Assembly: GCF_000024105.1 (NCBI RefSeq)
Contig: NC_013164.1
Span: 51,567-115,566 of the forward strand
Length of the DNA: 64,000 nt
DNA from: Anaerococcus prevotii DSM 20548
GTDB taxonomy: Bacteria; Bacillota; Clostridia; Tissierellales; Peptoniphilaceae
Direction: 5' to 3'
Both the position numbers and the translations under genes were made by a program. Below the pieces are notes generated by a model, which saw only the letters and a list, made by a program, of their open reading frames with translations, had not been told where the DNA came from and ran no database searches. Positions 16,746 through 25,713 of this stretch are shown here, piece after piece; the first letter of the stretch is position 1; the number at the start of each line of letters is the position of its first letter.

Positions 16746-16796
16746 ATGGTAAGGATAAGAAGTCCCACAAAACAATTTAATATATTAGACATTTAG
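16746..16796 (+). CDS. 16-residue ORF between two terminators (possible leader peptide)
   Basis: ATG 16746 follows CAGGAGG at 16734-16740 with good spacing and encodes MVRIRSPTKQFNILDI. Its TAG stop overlaps the first base of the stem of the next terminator (16795). The arrangement resembles a leader peptide that could couple translation to read-through into the SSB gene. It may also be the remnant of a longer gene. Confidence 0.4.
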   Translation: MVRIRSPTKQFNILDI

Positions 16797-16826
16797 CGAT
16801 TGAAATATAAGTTCAGTCGCTTTTTT
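16795..16826 (+). terminator. Terminator-like hairpin upstream of ssb
   Basis: AGCGATTGA/TTCAGTCGCT stem (one G-T pair) then six T. It lies 34 nt before the SSB start codon. Confidence 0.75.
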
Positions 16827-16859
16827 AATTGAAATTTATAGATTAAGGAGAAAAAATTA

Positions 16860-17171
16860 ATGGATAGAGAAATGATAAATATTAATGCAAATTTAGTTAA
16901 GGAAGCTGAATTTTCAGAATTTGAAAAGGATGGAGAAAATATTCAAGTAGCAAATTTTGCTCTTGTAAAAAAATATGGAAAGGACAAAGAATATACAAAT
17001 TGCTCAGTATATGGGGAAAAGGTAGAAATTGTAAAAGAATTTGATAAAGGAGATCTGATCCATGTCTTTGGATATTTCAAAGAAAACAAAAAAGGAGATA
17101 AGGTCTACAAGAATTTTATAGTTAAATCACTAAACAAAATAGAAAATAAGAAAGAAAACGAGGAGGAATAA
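16860..17171 (+). CDS. Single-stranded DNA-binding protein-like (OB fold)
   Basis: 103 residues: VANFALVKKYGKDKEYTNCSVYGEKVEIVKEFDKGDLIHVFGYFKENKKGDKVYKNFIVKSL follows the SSB OB-fold pattern, but lacks a typical acidic DDDIPF tail. A related longer protein is encoded at 41021. Element-borne SSB protects transferred single strands. AAGGAG precedes the ATG, and the gene ends 1 nt before the Maff2 gene, so the two are coupled. Confidence 0.8.
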   Translation: MDREMININANLVKEAEFSEFEKDGENIQVANFALVKKYGKDKEYTNCSVYGEKVEIVKEFDKGDLIHVFGYFKENKKGDKVYKNFIVKSLNKIENKKENEEE

Positions 17172-17172
17172 T

Positions 17173-17388
17173 ATGGAATTTTTTACAGCTGGAGTTGGAG
17201 TTTTAAAGACACTTGTAACTGCAATTGGTGCAGGTTTAGGAGCATGGGGAGTTATTAACTTAATGGAAGGTTATGGTAATGATAACCCTGGTGCTAAATC
17301 TCAAGGTATTAAGCAGCTTATGGCTGGTGGGGGAATTGTACTAATCGGTATTAAATTAATTCCACTACTTGCAAATGTTTTAAATTAG
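17173..17388 (+). CDS. Maff2-family membrane protein (pilin/VirB2-like)
   Basis: 71-residue protein with two hydrophobic helices (about 5-30 and 46-68) separated by a polar loop GYGNDNPGAKSQGIKQL. This is the signature of the Maff2 family found before the TrbL/VirB6 gene in Clostridia ICEs; the small two-helix build resembles VirB2/TrbC pilins. GAGGAATA is the ribosome-binding site. Confidence 0.85.
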   Translation: MEFFTAGVGVLKTLVTAIGAGLGAWGVINLMEGYGNDNPGAKSQGIKQLMAGGGIVLIGIKLIPLLANVLN

Positions 17389-17398
17389 GAGAAAGTCT

Positions 17399-18262
17399 AT
17401 GTTTGGTATCTTTGACAAGCTAACTGAATTTTTTAAGGATATGCTACTCGGAGGTATCAAAGCAAATCTTGAGTCCATGTTCTTAGATATAAATGACAAG
17501 GTAGGAGTTATTGCAACTGATGTTGGGAAAACACCAATGGGTTGGAATGGAGAAGTATATAACTTTATAAAAAACATTAATGACAATGTGATTGTTCCAA
17601 TAGCAGGTCTTATCATAACAGCAGTTTTATGTATTGAACTCATAAATATGGTTATGCAAAAAAATAATATGCATGATACAGATACTTTTGAGTTTTTCAA
17701 ATACATTATAAAGATGTTTATAGCAGTCTACCTTGCAAGCCATGCCTTTGAATTTTCAATGGCAGTCTTTGATGTGGCACAAAATCTTGTAAACAAAGCG
17801 GCAGGGGTAATCACTACTTCTGCCACTGTTTCAGGAGATCAAATAGTTGCAATGGTTGATACATTAAAAGAAAAAGATGTTGGTGCATTAATAATGATAT
17901 TAGTTGAAACAAGCCTTGTAAGGATTGCAATTCAATGTATATCTTTAACTATTACCTTAATAGTATATGGGCGTATGTTTGAAATATATGTCTACTCATC
18001 AGTATCATCCATACCATTTGCGACTATGGGAAATAAAGAATGGGGTCAGATTGGAACAAATTATATCAAGGGACTTTTTGCCTTGGGACTACAAGGTTTG
18101 TTTTTGATGGTATGTTTAGGTATCTACACTGTTTTAATAAGGACGGTACAGATTACAGATATTCACGCAAGCTTGTTTAGTATATTAGGATATGCTCTAC
18201 TACTTGGACTTATGATGTTTAAGAGTGGAACAGTTGCAAAAAGTATTATGAATACGCACTAG
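17399..18262 (+). CDS. TrbL/VirB6-like conjugation membrane protein
   Basis: 287 residues with at least five predicted membrane helices (about 60-82, 98-118, 160-190, 222-250, 258-278), and an amphipathic N-terminus. Size, topology and position between Maff2 and PrgI match the TrbL/VirB6-like component forming the inner-membrane channel of ICE type IV secretion systems. AGGAGAAAG lies upstream of the ATG. Confidence 0.82.
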   Translation: MFGIFDKLTEFFKDMLLGGIKANLESMFLDINDKVGVIATDVGKTPMGWNGEVYNFIKNINDNVIVPIAGLIITAVLCIELINMVMQKNNMHDTDTFEFFKYIIKMFIAVYLASHAFEFSMAVFDVAQNLVNKAAGVITTSATVSGDQIVAMVDTLKEKDVGALIMILVETSLVRIAIQCISLTITLIVYGRMFEIYVYSSVSSIPFATMGNKEWGQIGTNYIKGLFALGLQGLFLMVCLGIYTVLIRTVQITDIHASLFSILGYALLLGLMMFKSGTVAKSIMNTH

Positions 18263-18271
18263 GAGGAATAA

Positions 18272-18562
18272 ATGATAAAAAAGAAAAATTGTGCTTTATT
18301 GGGACTTGGAATTTTATTGGGAGGAACTTATGAAATCGTAAAAGAGAAGAAAAGAAATGAAGAGATTAGAAACTTAAAGAGGAGAATAAATAGACTCGGA
18401 AGATGTCATAATGAATTTGTTATGTATCAAGGAGAATACAATGACAGAAATGAAGAAAAACAAGAAGAATTAGAAGAAAGAATTAGCTACCTAGAAGAAG
18501 AAACAATATCTAATTATGACCATATACTTGAACTTTCCAAAGAAGAAGTAGAGGGAGATTAA
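18272..18562 (+). CDS. Hypothetical membrane-anchored coiled-coil protein
   Basis: 96 residues: a short hydrophobic N-terminus (CALLGLGILLGGTYEIV) followed by a charged coiled coil rich in Glu, Arg and Asn. Lies in the transfer operon with AGGAGGAATA upstream and 1 nt before the PrgI gene. No family recognised; probably a small structural accessory. Confidence 0.65.
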   Translation: MIKKKNCALLGLGILLGGTYEIVKEKKRNEEIRNLKRRINRLGRCHNEFVMYQGEYNDRNEEKQEELEERISYLEEETISNYDHILELSKEEVEGD

Positions 18563-18563
18563 A

Positions 18564-18974
18564 ATGGCGTATGTACCAATACCAAAAAATTTGGACAAGA
18601 TTAAAACAAAGGTTGCCTTTAACTTAACCAAAAGACAACTTATAGGCTTTTCTGTGGCAGGGCTAATTGGCATACCAACCTATTTATTTATCAAGAAATA
18701 TCTACCTAATGATGTTTCAATCATTGTAATGCTAATAGTAACCTTGCCAATCTTTTTTATAACCTTATATGAAAAAGATACCTTAACTTTTGAAAAATAT
18801 TTTAAATTTTTCTATCTTCATAAGTTTTATCAACCAACTAAGAGAATAAGAAAGGAGGCATACATTGAAGCAAAGAAAAAAGCAAATCAGCGACTTAAAT
18901 CTAAGGGAAAAACAATTAAAAAAAGACCGAAAGGAAGTAAGAAGGCTAAAAACAAAGAAAGATCCAACAAATAG
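18564..18974 (+). CDS. PrgI-family protein (VirB3-like)
   Basis: 136 residues. VPIPKNLDKIKTKVAFNLTKRQLIGFSVAGLIGIPTYLF is the PrgI signature; two membrane helices lie at about 30-48 and 52-72, and the C-terminus is a long basic extension. PrgI corresponds to VirB3 and docks VirB4. Its last 110 nt are overlapped by the VirB4 gene in another frame, so the basic tail is encoded in DNA also coding for the VirB4 N-terminus. Confidence 0.88.
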   Translation: MAYVPIPKNLDKIKTKVAFNLTKRQLIGFSVAGLIGIPTYLFIKKYLPNDVSIIVMLIVTLPIFFITLYEKDTLTFEKYFKFFYLHKFYQPTKRIRKEAYIEAKKKANQRLKSKGKTIKKRPKGSKKAKNKERSNK

Positions 18975-21288
18975 TCTTCTAAGTGTAATTTTAAATAAAG
19001 AAAAAAAGAGATTTACAGTTGAGGACACAATTCCATATATAAGAATGTTACCAGAGGGCATTTGCCAGTTAGATGAAAAAAATTATTCAAAGACAATTTC
19101 ATTTCAAGATATAAATTACCAGTTGGCATTGGAAGAAGATAGAGATTTAATCTTTAATCAATTTGCCAACTTTTTAAATTCTTTTGATCCAAGTGTCCAC
19201 ATTGAACTTTCATATGTAAATCAATTAGGAAGAAATAGAGACCTACAAGATGCAATTAAAATTGCTGATAAGGGAGACTTCTATGACGATGTAAGAAAAG
19301 AGTTTAGGGAGATGTTAAAGCTTCAACTTGCAAAGGGCAATAACGGACTTAAAAAGATGAAGTATATAACCTTTACCACAGAAGCCGATAACTTAGAGCA
19401 AGCAAGAGCAAAGTTAAATAGACTTGAAGTAGATATTTTATCTAACTTTAAATCTATGGGAGTAAGAGCAGAGAGCCTTGATGGCGAAGAAAGACTAAGA
19501 CTTGTTCACGATATGTTAAATCCAGACAAAAACTTTGATTTTTCATATAAGGATTTGAAGAAGAAAGAGTCTACAAAGTCACATATAACTCCCAATATCT
19601 TTAATTTTGCACCAGCAAATAATTTTAAATTTGGCAAATTCATTGGAGCAGTAAGCCATTTTCAAATACTTGCAAGTGAGCTATCAGACAGAATGTTATC
19701 TGAGTTTTTAGATATTGATGACAATATTTATGTAGCTTTTCATATAGATGTAGTTGAACAAGCAGAAGCTATTAAACTCATTAAAAGAAAAAACACAGAC
19801 CTAGACAGAATGAAAATCGAAGAACAAAAGAAAGCAGTTCGTGCTGGATATGATATGGATATTATCCCTTCAGATATAAATACTTTTGGGGCTGATGTTA
19901 AGTCCATGTTATCTGACTTACAAAATAGAGATGAAAGGCTCTTTGTAGTTACCATAGTAATGATGAATTTTGCTAGGACTAATCAAAAATTAGAAAATAC
20001 CATTGCTCAAATATCATCAATTGCTAACAGACATAATTGTCAGGTAAAAAGATTATCTCATCAGCAAGAGCAAGGACTTGTTTCTGTCTTACCTTTAGGA
20101 GTTAATCAAGTCGAGATAAAAAGATTTTTAACTTCATCATCAACGGCAGTATTTATGCCTTTTACAACAGAAGAGCTATTTATTGATTCGGCAAATTCTT
20201 TGTACTATGGCTTAAATGCCCTTAGCCAAAACTTGATTATGGCAGATAGGAAGAAACTAAAGAACCCTAACGGATTAATATTAGGAACACCAGGTTCTGG
20301 TAAATCTTTCTCGGCAAAGAGAGAGATGGCAAATGCAATTCTTGTAACAGACGATGATGTAATTATTTGTGATCCTGAGGGCGAGTATTCAAACCTTGTA
20401 AAACAATTTAATGGAGAAGTTATTAAAGTTTCAGCAAAGTCAAAGGACTACCTAAATCCACTTGATATTAATATGAACTATGGAGATGGGGACGCACCTT
20501 TAAAGGATAAGGCAAACTTCATAATGTCTATGCTTGAACTTGTAGTAGGAGGATCTGGTCTTACTGCTGCAGAAAAATCTGTTATAGATAGGTGCTTACC
20601 AAAGATATATCAAAAATATTTTGAAGACCCCAAACCAGAAAATATGCCTATATTAGGAGATTTATACGATATGCTCCTATCTCAAGAAGAAGGAGTTGGT
20701 AGAAAGCTCGCAACAGAAATGGAAATTTATGTTAAGGGAAGTCTTAATGTATTTAATAATAGGTCAAATGTTGACTTAAATAGACAACTGCTCTGTTTTG
20801 ATATAAAAGAGCTGGGAACACAACTTAAAAAAATAGGTATGCTTGTAATTCAAGACCAAGTTTGGAACAAGGTTTCCCTAAATAGAGGAAGCAAGTCTAC
20901 AAGATACTATATAGATGAGTTCCACCTTTTATTAAAAGACCCACAAACTGCTTCATATTCAGTAGAAATCTGGAAAAGATTTAGAAAATGGGGCGGTATT
21001 CCAACAGGTATAACTCAAAACGTAAAAGACCTTTTAACAAGTCAGGAAATTGAAAATATCTTTGATAATACAGACTTTGTTCTAATGTTAAATCAAGCAT
21101 CTGGAGATAGAGATATTCTTGCTAAAAAATTAAAAATATCGCCTTATCAGTTAAACTATATTACTAACTCAAATGCAGGTGAGGGACTATTATTCTTTGG
21201 AAATACCATTGTTCCATTTATTGATAAATTCCCTAAAGACACCATGCTATATAAGCTAATGACAACAAAACCAGAAGAAGCTAAGTAG
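18865..21288 (+). CDS. VirB4/TraE-family conjugation ATPase
   Basis: 807-residue ATPase powering pilus or channel assembly at the membrane. Walker A is LGTPGSGKSFSAKREM (about residues 472-485), Walker B is YYIDEFHLL, and the VirB4 N-terminal domain precedes them. The start is TTG 18865, which has AAAGGAGG 6 nt upstream; this places 110 nt inside the PrgI gene. The protein is the usual length for PrgI-linked VirB4 proteins. Confidence 0.93.
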   Translation: MKQRKKQISDLNLREKQLKKDRKEVRRLKTKKDPTNSLLSVILNKEKKRFTVEDTIPYIRMLPEGICQLDEKNYSKTISFQDINYQLALEEDRDLIFNQFANFLNSFDPSVHIELSYVNQLGRNRDLQDAIKIADKGDFYDDVRKEFREMLKLQLAKGNNGLKKMKYITFTTEADNLEQARAKLNRLEVDILSNFKSMGVRAESLDGEERLRLVHDMLNPDKNFDFSYKDLKKKESTKSHITPNIFNFAPANNFKFGKFIGAVSHFQILASELSDRMLSEFLDIDDNIYVAFHIDVVEQAEAIKLIKRKNTDLDRMKIEEQKKAVRAGYDMDIIPSDINTFGADVKSMLSDLQNRDERLFVVTIVMMNFARTNQKLENTIAQISSIANRHNCQVKRLSHQQEQGLVSVLPLGVNQVEIKRFLTSSSTAVFMPFTTEELFIDSANSLYYGLNALSQNLIMADRKKLKNPNGLILGTPGSGKSFSAKREMANAILVTDDDVIICDPEGEYSNLVKQFNGEVIKVSAKSKDYLNPLDINMNYGDGDAPLKDKANFIMSMLELVVGGSGLTAAEKSVIDRCLPKIYQKYFEDPKPENMPILGDLYDMLLSQEEGVGRKLATEMEIYVKGSLNVFNNRSNVDLNRQLLCFDIKELGTQLKKIGMLVIQDQVWNKVSLNRGSKSTRYYIDEFHLLLKDPQTASYSVEIWKRFRKWGGIPTGITQNVKDLLTSQEIENIFDNTDFVLMLNQASGDRDILAKKLKISPYQLNYITNSNAGEGLLFFGNTIVPFIDKFPKDTMLYKLMTTKPEEAK

Positions 21289-21295
21289 GTGTGAT

Positions 21296-23875
21296 ATGGA
21301 TAAAAAACTAAAAAAAGATTTTCAAAAGAAAATTATACGAAATAGGGACGCTCCTGAAAAGAATCTTGAAAGTAAACTTGTTCATTCAGATGATTATACC
21401 AATAAGATTATTAAGACTAAGGATAGGTTCGGAGATAAAATTTCAGAAAAGGAATCTAAACTTATTCATGAGAATGTATTATCCAAAGATCAAAAACAAG
21501 ATAAACTAAAAGATTTTCAGAAGGCTAAAAACAAGGAAAGAATTAGAAAAGAAGTTTTAGATAATAAGGATAAGGCTAACGAAGTTAAACAGACTAATCT
21601 TGAAATAAGGACAGATGAAAGCTTTAAACTTGATGAAGGCTTAGATGTAGACTTCAAAAAGGTAAATTTTGATAGTGAAAACAGTAAAGATATTAATTCT
21701 ACTAAACTAACAACATATGATATTTCAGCTAAGGCTCAACCAATAAGCAATAAGAAGGCATCAAGTAGAAGACAAGTTTTTAAAAATTATGAGGATAAAA
21801 TTATCCATAGTAAGGATAAATTCCAAGACAAAATCAACGAGAAAGAGTCTAAGCGAATCCACACAAGTGAAGATAAACCTATTGAATCAAAGAAAAGCAA
21901 GAGAATATACAAAAAAGATAAGCTTGTTAAAGATGAAGTAAGTAAGAACGACAGTAATTCTAATATCGATAAAAAGCAAAAGCAGAAGCTTTATCAAGAA
22001 AAGAAGTTTAGAGATAAGGAAAAAATTTCTAAAGAAATAGATAAAGAAAGTAAGCTAAGCCAAGTTGATACAGATAAGACTTTTGATAATTCTGAGCTTA
22101 AAGACAATAATCTTGAATTTATAAAAGATGAAAAGGAAGCTAGCCTTAAACTTTCAGAACAAAAGAAAGTTAATAAAAAGAAGACTTACTACAAGAGAAA
22201 AAATTATGAAAGTGATAAATTCACTCGAAAGAAAATTGATAACTTAAAAAATGAATCTAAGAAAGTTACAATGAAAGATTCTAAGAAGGCACAAGACGTT
22301 AAAGACTTTATCTCAGATAAAAAGATTGGAGAACTTGAAAAGTCTAAAAGCAAGCTAAAGGATAATATCTTAAATAATAAAACTAAAGGAAGTCTATCTT
22401 CTGGGGTTTTATTATCTGGAGCTAAGTCTTCAGAGCTAGTGAGAGATTATCTAAGTTCAGGATCTGACAATACTGGTGTAGAATCTGGAGAAAAGGTCGC
22501 TAATGTAAGCTCTAAACTCCAGCATGGAATAAGGAAGTATAAGTTAGACAAAAAGAAAAAGTCCTTAAAAAAGCTATCTAAACTTGATAAGAAAATAAGA
22601 AAGAGAAAAAGCAAGTTGGAGTTTAAAAGTGGCTTGGAAGATTTAAAAAAGTCAGACGCCTATATCAAGAAAAATAGATTTAAGAAGTTTTATCAAAGAA
22701 AACAAATGAAAAGCATGATAGCTAAAAAGCACGAAACAAGACTTGTAGATAGAGTTAAAAAAGCTATTTTAAGTTTAGGTAAGGCTTCTAAAGAGCTAAT
22801 CATAAGAAAAAGCAAGATGGTTCTATTTCTAGTAATAGGACTAGGTCTTATGCTATCAATCATGATTGGTGGTGGAAGTGTTGGCATGAGTGGTCTAAGC
22901 AACTCAGTAAACTCAGTAATGACAACAACATACCTATCACAAGATACAGTTCTAAGTGAAGTAAATCAAGAATTTTCATCAATGGAATATGACCTACAAT
23001 CACAAATAGAAAGTGTAAAAACAAGTCATCCTGGATATGATGAATACATCATAAACAAAGAAGGAGAAATTAGTCATAATACTCATGAACTTTTATCCTA
23101 TATAACTTCAAGATGTGGAGAAGTAAAATCAGCATCTGAAGTAAAAGGAATTCTAAAAGAACTTTTCGATAAGATGTATAAGCTTGATTTTAAGGAAGAA
23201 ATTGAAATTAGAACAAGAACAGTAGCAAGAACTAGATATGATAGTCGTGGCAATCCTTATACTAGCTATGAAAAAGAAGAGTACGAATATAAAAAGTTAA
23301 TTGTAACTTTAAAGAAAAAAGAAATGGATGAAGTTGTTAGGGAAATATTTAAAGATTATCCAGACAATGTAGTTCATTATGAAGCTCTTCTTGAAGCTAA
23401 GGGAAATATGGGAGATGTTTTTGGATCAGGTAATGGGAACTTAGGAGAAATAGTAGATAATCCAAACTTTGGAAATCCTGGTCTTGCTTTTGATTCAGCT
23501 ACTGCCAAAGCCTTATTTAATGAAGCAGAAAAACATATAGGCAAAAGATATGTGTTTGGAGCAAGTGGACCATCTAACTTTGACTGCTCAGGATTTGTAT
23601 GTTGGTCATTTACAAAGTCTGGTGTAAAGAGAATGCCAAGAACAACTGCATGGAGAATATACAAAGACTATTGTAATCCAGTAAGTCCAAGTGAAGCTCA
23701 ACCTGGAGATATTATATTTTTCCACTCAACATATAACAGTGGAACACCAATATCTCACGTAGGAATATACGCAGGTAACGGAATGATGATTCACGCAGGA
23801 GATCCAATTCAATACACATCAATAAATTCAAAATATTGGAAATCACACTTTTATGGTTTTGGAAGACCAAGATAG
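21296..23875 (+). CDS. NlpC/P60 cell-wall hydrolase of the conjugation system
   Basis: 859 residues. The first 500 are very Lys/Ser/Asp-rich, with repeated DKFQDKINEKESKRIH-type segments and probable disorder, so the N-terminus is cytoplasmic. One membrane helix lies at about 508-530. The C-terminal NlpC/P60 domain (about 740-859) has catalytic Cys in NFDCSGFVCW (about 763) and His in SHVGIYAGNG (about 820). It is the VirB1-like peptidoglycan hydrolase that opens the wall for the transfer channel. Similar proteins with a lysine-rich head occur in clostridial ICEs (CD1107-neighbourhood). Confidence 0.88.
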   Translation: MDKKLKKDFQKKIIRNRDAPEKNLESKLVHSDDYTNKIIKTKDRFGDKISEKESKLIHENVLSKDQKQDKLKDFQKAKNKERIRKEVLDNKDKANEVKQTNLEIRTDESFKLDEGLDVDFKKVNFDSENSKDINSTKLTTYDISAKAQPISNKKASSRRQVFKNYEDKIIHSKDKFQDKINEKESKRIHTSEDKPIESKKSKRIYKKDKLVKDEVSKNDSNSNIDKKQKQKLYQEKKFRDKEKISKEIDKESKLSQVDTDKTFDNSELKDNNLEFIKDEKEASLKLSEQKKVNKKKTYYKRKNYESDKFTRKKIDNLKNESKKVTMKDSKKAQDVKDFISDKKIGELEKSKSKLKDNILNNKTKGSLSSGVLLSGAKSSELVRDYLSSGSDNTGVESGEKVANVSSKLQHGIRKYKLDKKKKSLKKLSKLDKKIRKRKSKLEFKSGLEDLKKSDAYIKKNRFKKFYQRKQMKSMIAKKHETRLVDRVKKAILSLGKASKELIIRKSKMVLFLVIGLGLMLSIMIGGGSVGMSGLSNSVNSVMTTTYLSQDTVLSEVNQEFSSMEYDLQSQIESVKTSHPGYDEYIINKEGEISHNTHELLSYITSRCGEVKSASEVKGILKELFDKMYKLDFKEEIEIRTRTVARTRYDSRGNPYTSYEKEEYEYKKLIVTLKKKEMDEVVREIFKDYPDNVVHYEALLEAKGNMGDVFGSGNGNLGEIVDNPNFGNPGLAFDSATAKALFNEAEKHIGKRYVFGASGPSNFDCSGFVCWSFTKSGVKRMPRTTAWRIYKDYCNPVSPSEAQPGDIIFFHSTYNSGTPISHVGIYAGNGMMIHAGDPIQYTSINSKYWKSHFYGFGRPR

Positions 23876-23889
23876 AAGGGAGATATTAT

Positions 23890-24129
23890 GTGAACAGAAA
23901 ACTTATAAGTATTAGGAACAAAAAGAAAAAAATAGAAGAGAAATTGAAAGATTTAAATGCAAAATACAAGGAAATTTGCGATGAAGAAATACAGGTTGAA
24001 AATGAAGAAATAATTGTAACTCTTAGGAGGAACAATATTAGCTTGGAAGAATTAATGGAGAAAATCAATGATAGAAAAAGAGAAGAAAAATTAAAAGAGA
24101 AGGAGAACATTCATAATGAAGAAATTTAA
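23890..24129 (+). CDS. DUF4315-family protein
   Basis: 79 residues from GTG 23890, which has AAGGGAGAT 6 nt upstream. Two coiled-coil helices (KKKKIEEKLKDLNAKYKEICDEEI and a C-terminal basic helix) around IIVTLRRNNISLEELMEKI are typical of DUF4315, a small ICE protein always found after the NlpC gene. Function unknown. It overlaps the next gene by 14 nt. Confidence 0.75.
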   Translation: MNRKLISIRNKKKKIEEKLKDLNAKYKEICDEEIQVENEEIIVTLRRNNISLEELMEKINDRKREEKLKEKENIHNEEI

Positions 24130-25699
24130 TACGAACAGACTAAGAGCTTTTTTTATGGCTCTTTTATTAGTTTTAACATCTACCTCAACTACTAATGTAC
24201 TAGCTAAAGCTGATGATACAGATGGTAGTAAAAAAGTTATAGAAAGTTCAATAAGTAAAATTAGTGATTTAGAAAATCAAATCAAAGACTTAAATGATAA
24301 GAAACAAGAAGACCAATCAAAGATAGATGAATTAAAGGAAAAGTTAGAATCTTGCAAAGATAATGGAGAGAAACTAAAACAAGAAAAAGCTAAGCTAGAA
24401 GAAGAGATTAGAGATAAAGATAATAAGATTGCTCAATTGAATAAAGAAATTGAGGATCTTAAAAACTCCAATAATGATGAACTAATAGCAGAAATTACTC
24501 AGCTTAAAGATGAATTAAAAAGATTACGAGATGAAAATGCAAAATTAAAAGAAGATTATTCATCTACAAAATGGGAGTTAGAAGCTGAGAAAGAAAAGAC
24601 CGACAAAAACGAAAATAAAATCAAAGAAATGCAAGAAAAGCTCGAGTCTTTAGAAGAGGAATTTGCAAAGAAGACTAAAGAAATTGAGGATAAAGATAAT
24701 AAAATTAAGGACTTAGAAAAAGCTCTTGATGAAAAAGATAATAAGATAAAAGAATTAGAGAATAAAAAGAAAGAAACAGAAAAGACTAAGTCAGAATGCT
24801 TTAAGAAAATTGAAGAGCTTCAAAAGGCTATTGATAGTTTAAAAGAATCTTCTGAAAATACAAAAAAAGAATTAGAAGAGAAAATTAAAGGGCTAGAAGA
24901 AAAACAAAAAGCTTCTGAAGAAGAAATTAAAAAGCTAAAAGAAGAATTAGATAAGAAAATTGAAGAAGCAAAGAAGTTAATCGAGGAAGCAAATAAAAAA
25001 GCGAAAGAAGAACTTGAAAAACAAGCTAAAGATGAAAAAGACAAAAACCTAAACCAAGACTTATCTAAGAAATTAGATGAACTTCTAAAACTTCAAAAAG
25101 AAAACAAAGAGAAGAAAGAAGATAAGAAATCTCAAGATAAGAAGTGGGACGAAATTTTGAAAGCTGATGACAAGAATATCCTAAATCAATTTGATCTTAA
25201 CAAGATGAAAAAGCAAGAGGAACAACAAGGCAAAAAACAAGTTAAAGATGAAAAAGAATTTGCAGTTTTTCAAGTAGACAAAAACTTCTATAACATTATC
25301 AACAAAGATGGTAAGACAACAGTCTATATGGATGTAAAAACTTATGTAGATCATGGAAGAACTATGATTCCAGTAAGATATATTGCTTATACTCTAGGTT
25401 TTAATGTTGAGTATGACAACTCTACTCGTGAAGCCATTTTTTCAAATAAAGAGAATAATATCTTAGCTAAAAAGACATTAAGACTAAATATTGATACTGG
25501 TGTTATGAAAGATTCAGATGGAAAGGTATACAACTCAGATGTTAAGCCAGTGATTATAAATGGAAGAATTCATGCTTCAATTTCAAATATTGCTAAAGCT
25601 TTCGGAGCAAGTCATGGAGATATTAAAGATGGTAAAAACCAAACAATAGAATGGGACAATGCTAGAAAAGCAGTCTATGTATTTAAAAATGTAAAATAA
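24116..25699 (+). CDS. Secreted coiled-coil protein with copper-amine-oxidase-like stalk domain
   Basis: 527 residues. A signal peptide (basic start, hydrophobic AFFMALLLVLTSTSTTNVLA) is followed by about 330 residues of heptad coiled coil with KIKELE/IEDKDNKI repeats. The C-terminal 140 residues (VDVKTYVDHGRTMIPVRYIAYTLGFNVEYDNSTREAIF) match the copper amine oxidase N-terminal-like domain widely used as a wall or matrix stalk in Firmicutes. No LPXTG or membrane anchor is seen. Probably a surface adhesin or mating-pair stabiliser; the role is inferred from the operon. Confidence 0.78.
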   Translation: MKKFNTNRLRAFFMALLLVLTSTSTTNVLAKADDTDGSKKVIESSISKISDLENQIKDLNDKKQEDQSKIDELKEKLESCKDNGEKLKQEKAKLEEEIRDKDNKIAQLNKEIEDLKNSNNDELIAEITQLKDELKRLRDENAKLKEDYSSTKWELEAEKEKTDKNENKIKEMQEKLESLEEEFAKKTKEIEDKDNKIKDLEKALDEKDNKIKELENKKKETEKTKSECFKKIEELQKAIDSLKESSENTKKELEEKIKGLEEKQKASEEEIKKLKEELDKKIEEAKKLIEEANKKAKEELEKQAKDEKDKNLNQDLSKKLDELLKLQKENKEKKEDKKSQDKKWDEILKADDKNILNQFDLNKMKKQEEQQGKKQVKDEKEFAVFQVDKNFYNIINKDGKTTVYMDVKTYVDHGRTMIPVRYIAYTLGFNVEYDNSTREAIFSNKENNILAKKTLRLNIDTGVMKDSDGKVYNSDVKPVIINGRIHASISNIAKAFGASHGDIKDGKNQTIEWDNARKAVYVFKNVK

Positions 25700-25713
25700 G
25701 AAAGGATAGAAAA

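Noticed and set aside
24250..25250. Repeated A-rich DNA in the coiled-coil gene looked like a tandem repeat or CRISPR-like array
   Set aside because: The periodicity is that of Lys/Glu heptads in the protein; there are no constant repeats with unique spacers. No CRISPR array was found anywhere in the window.
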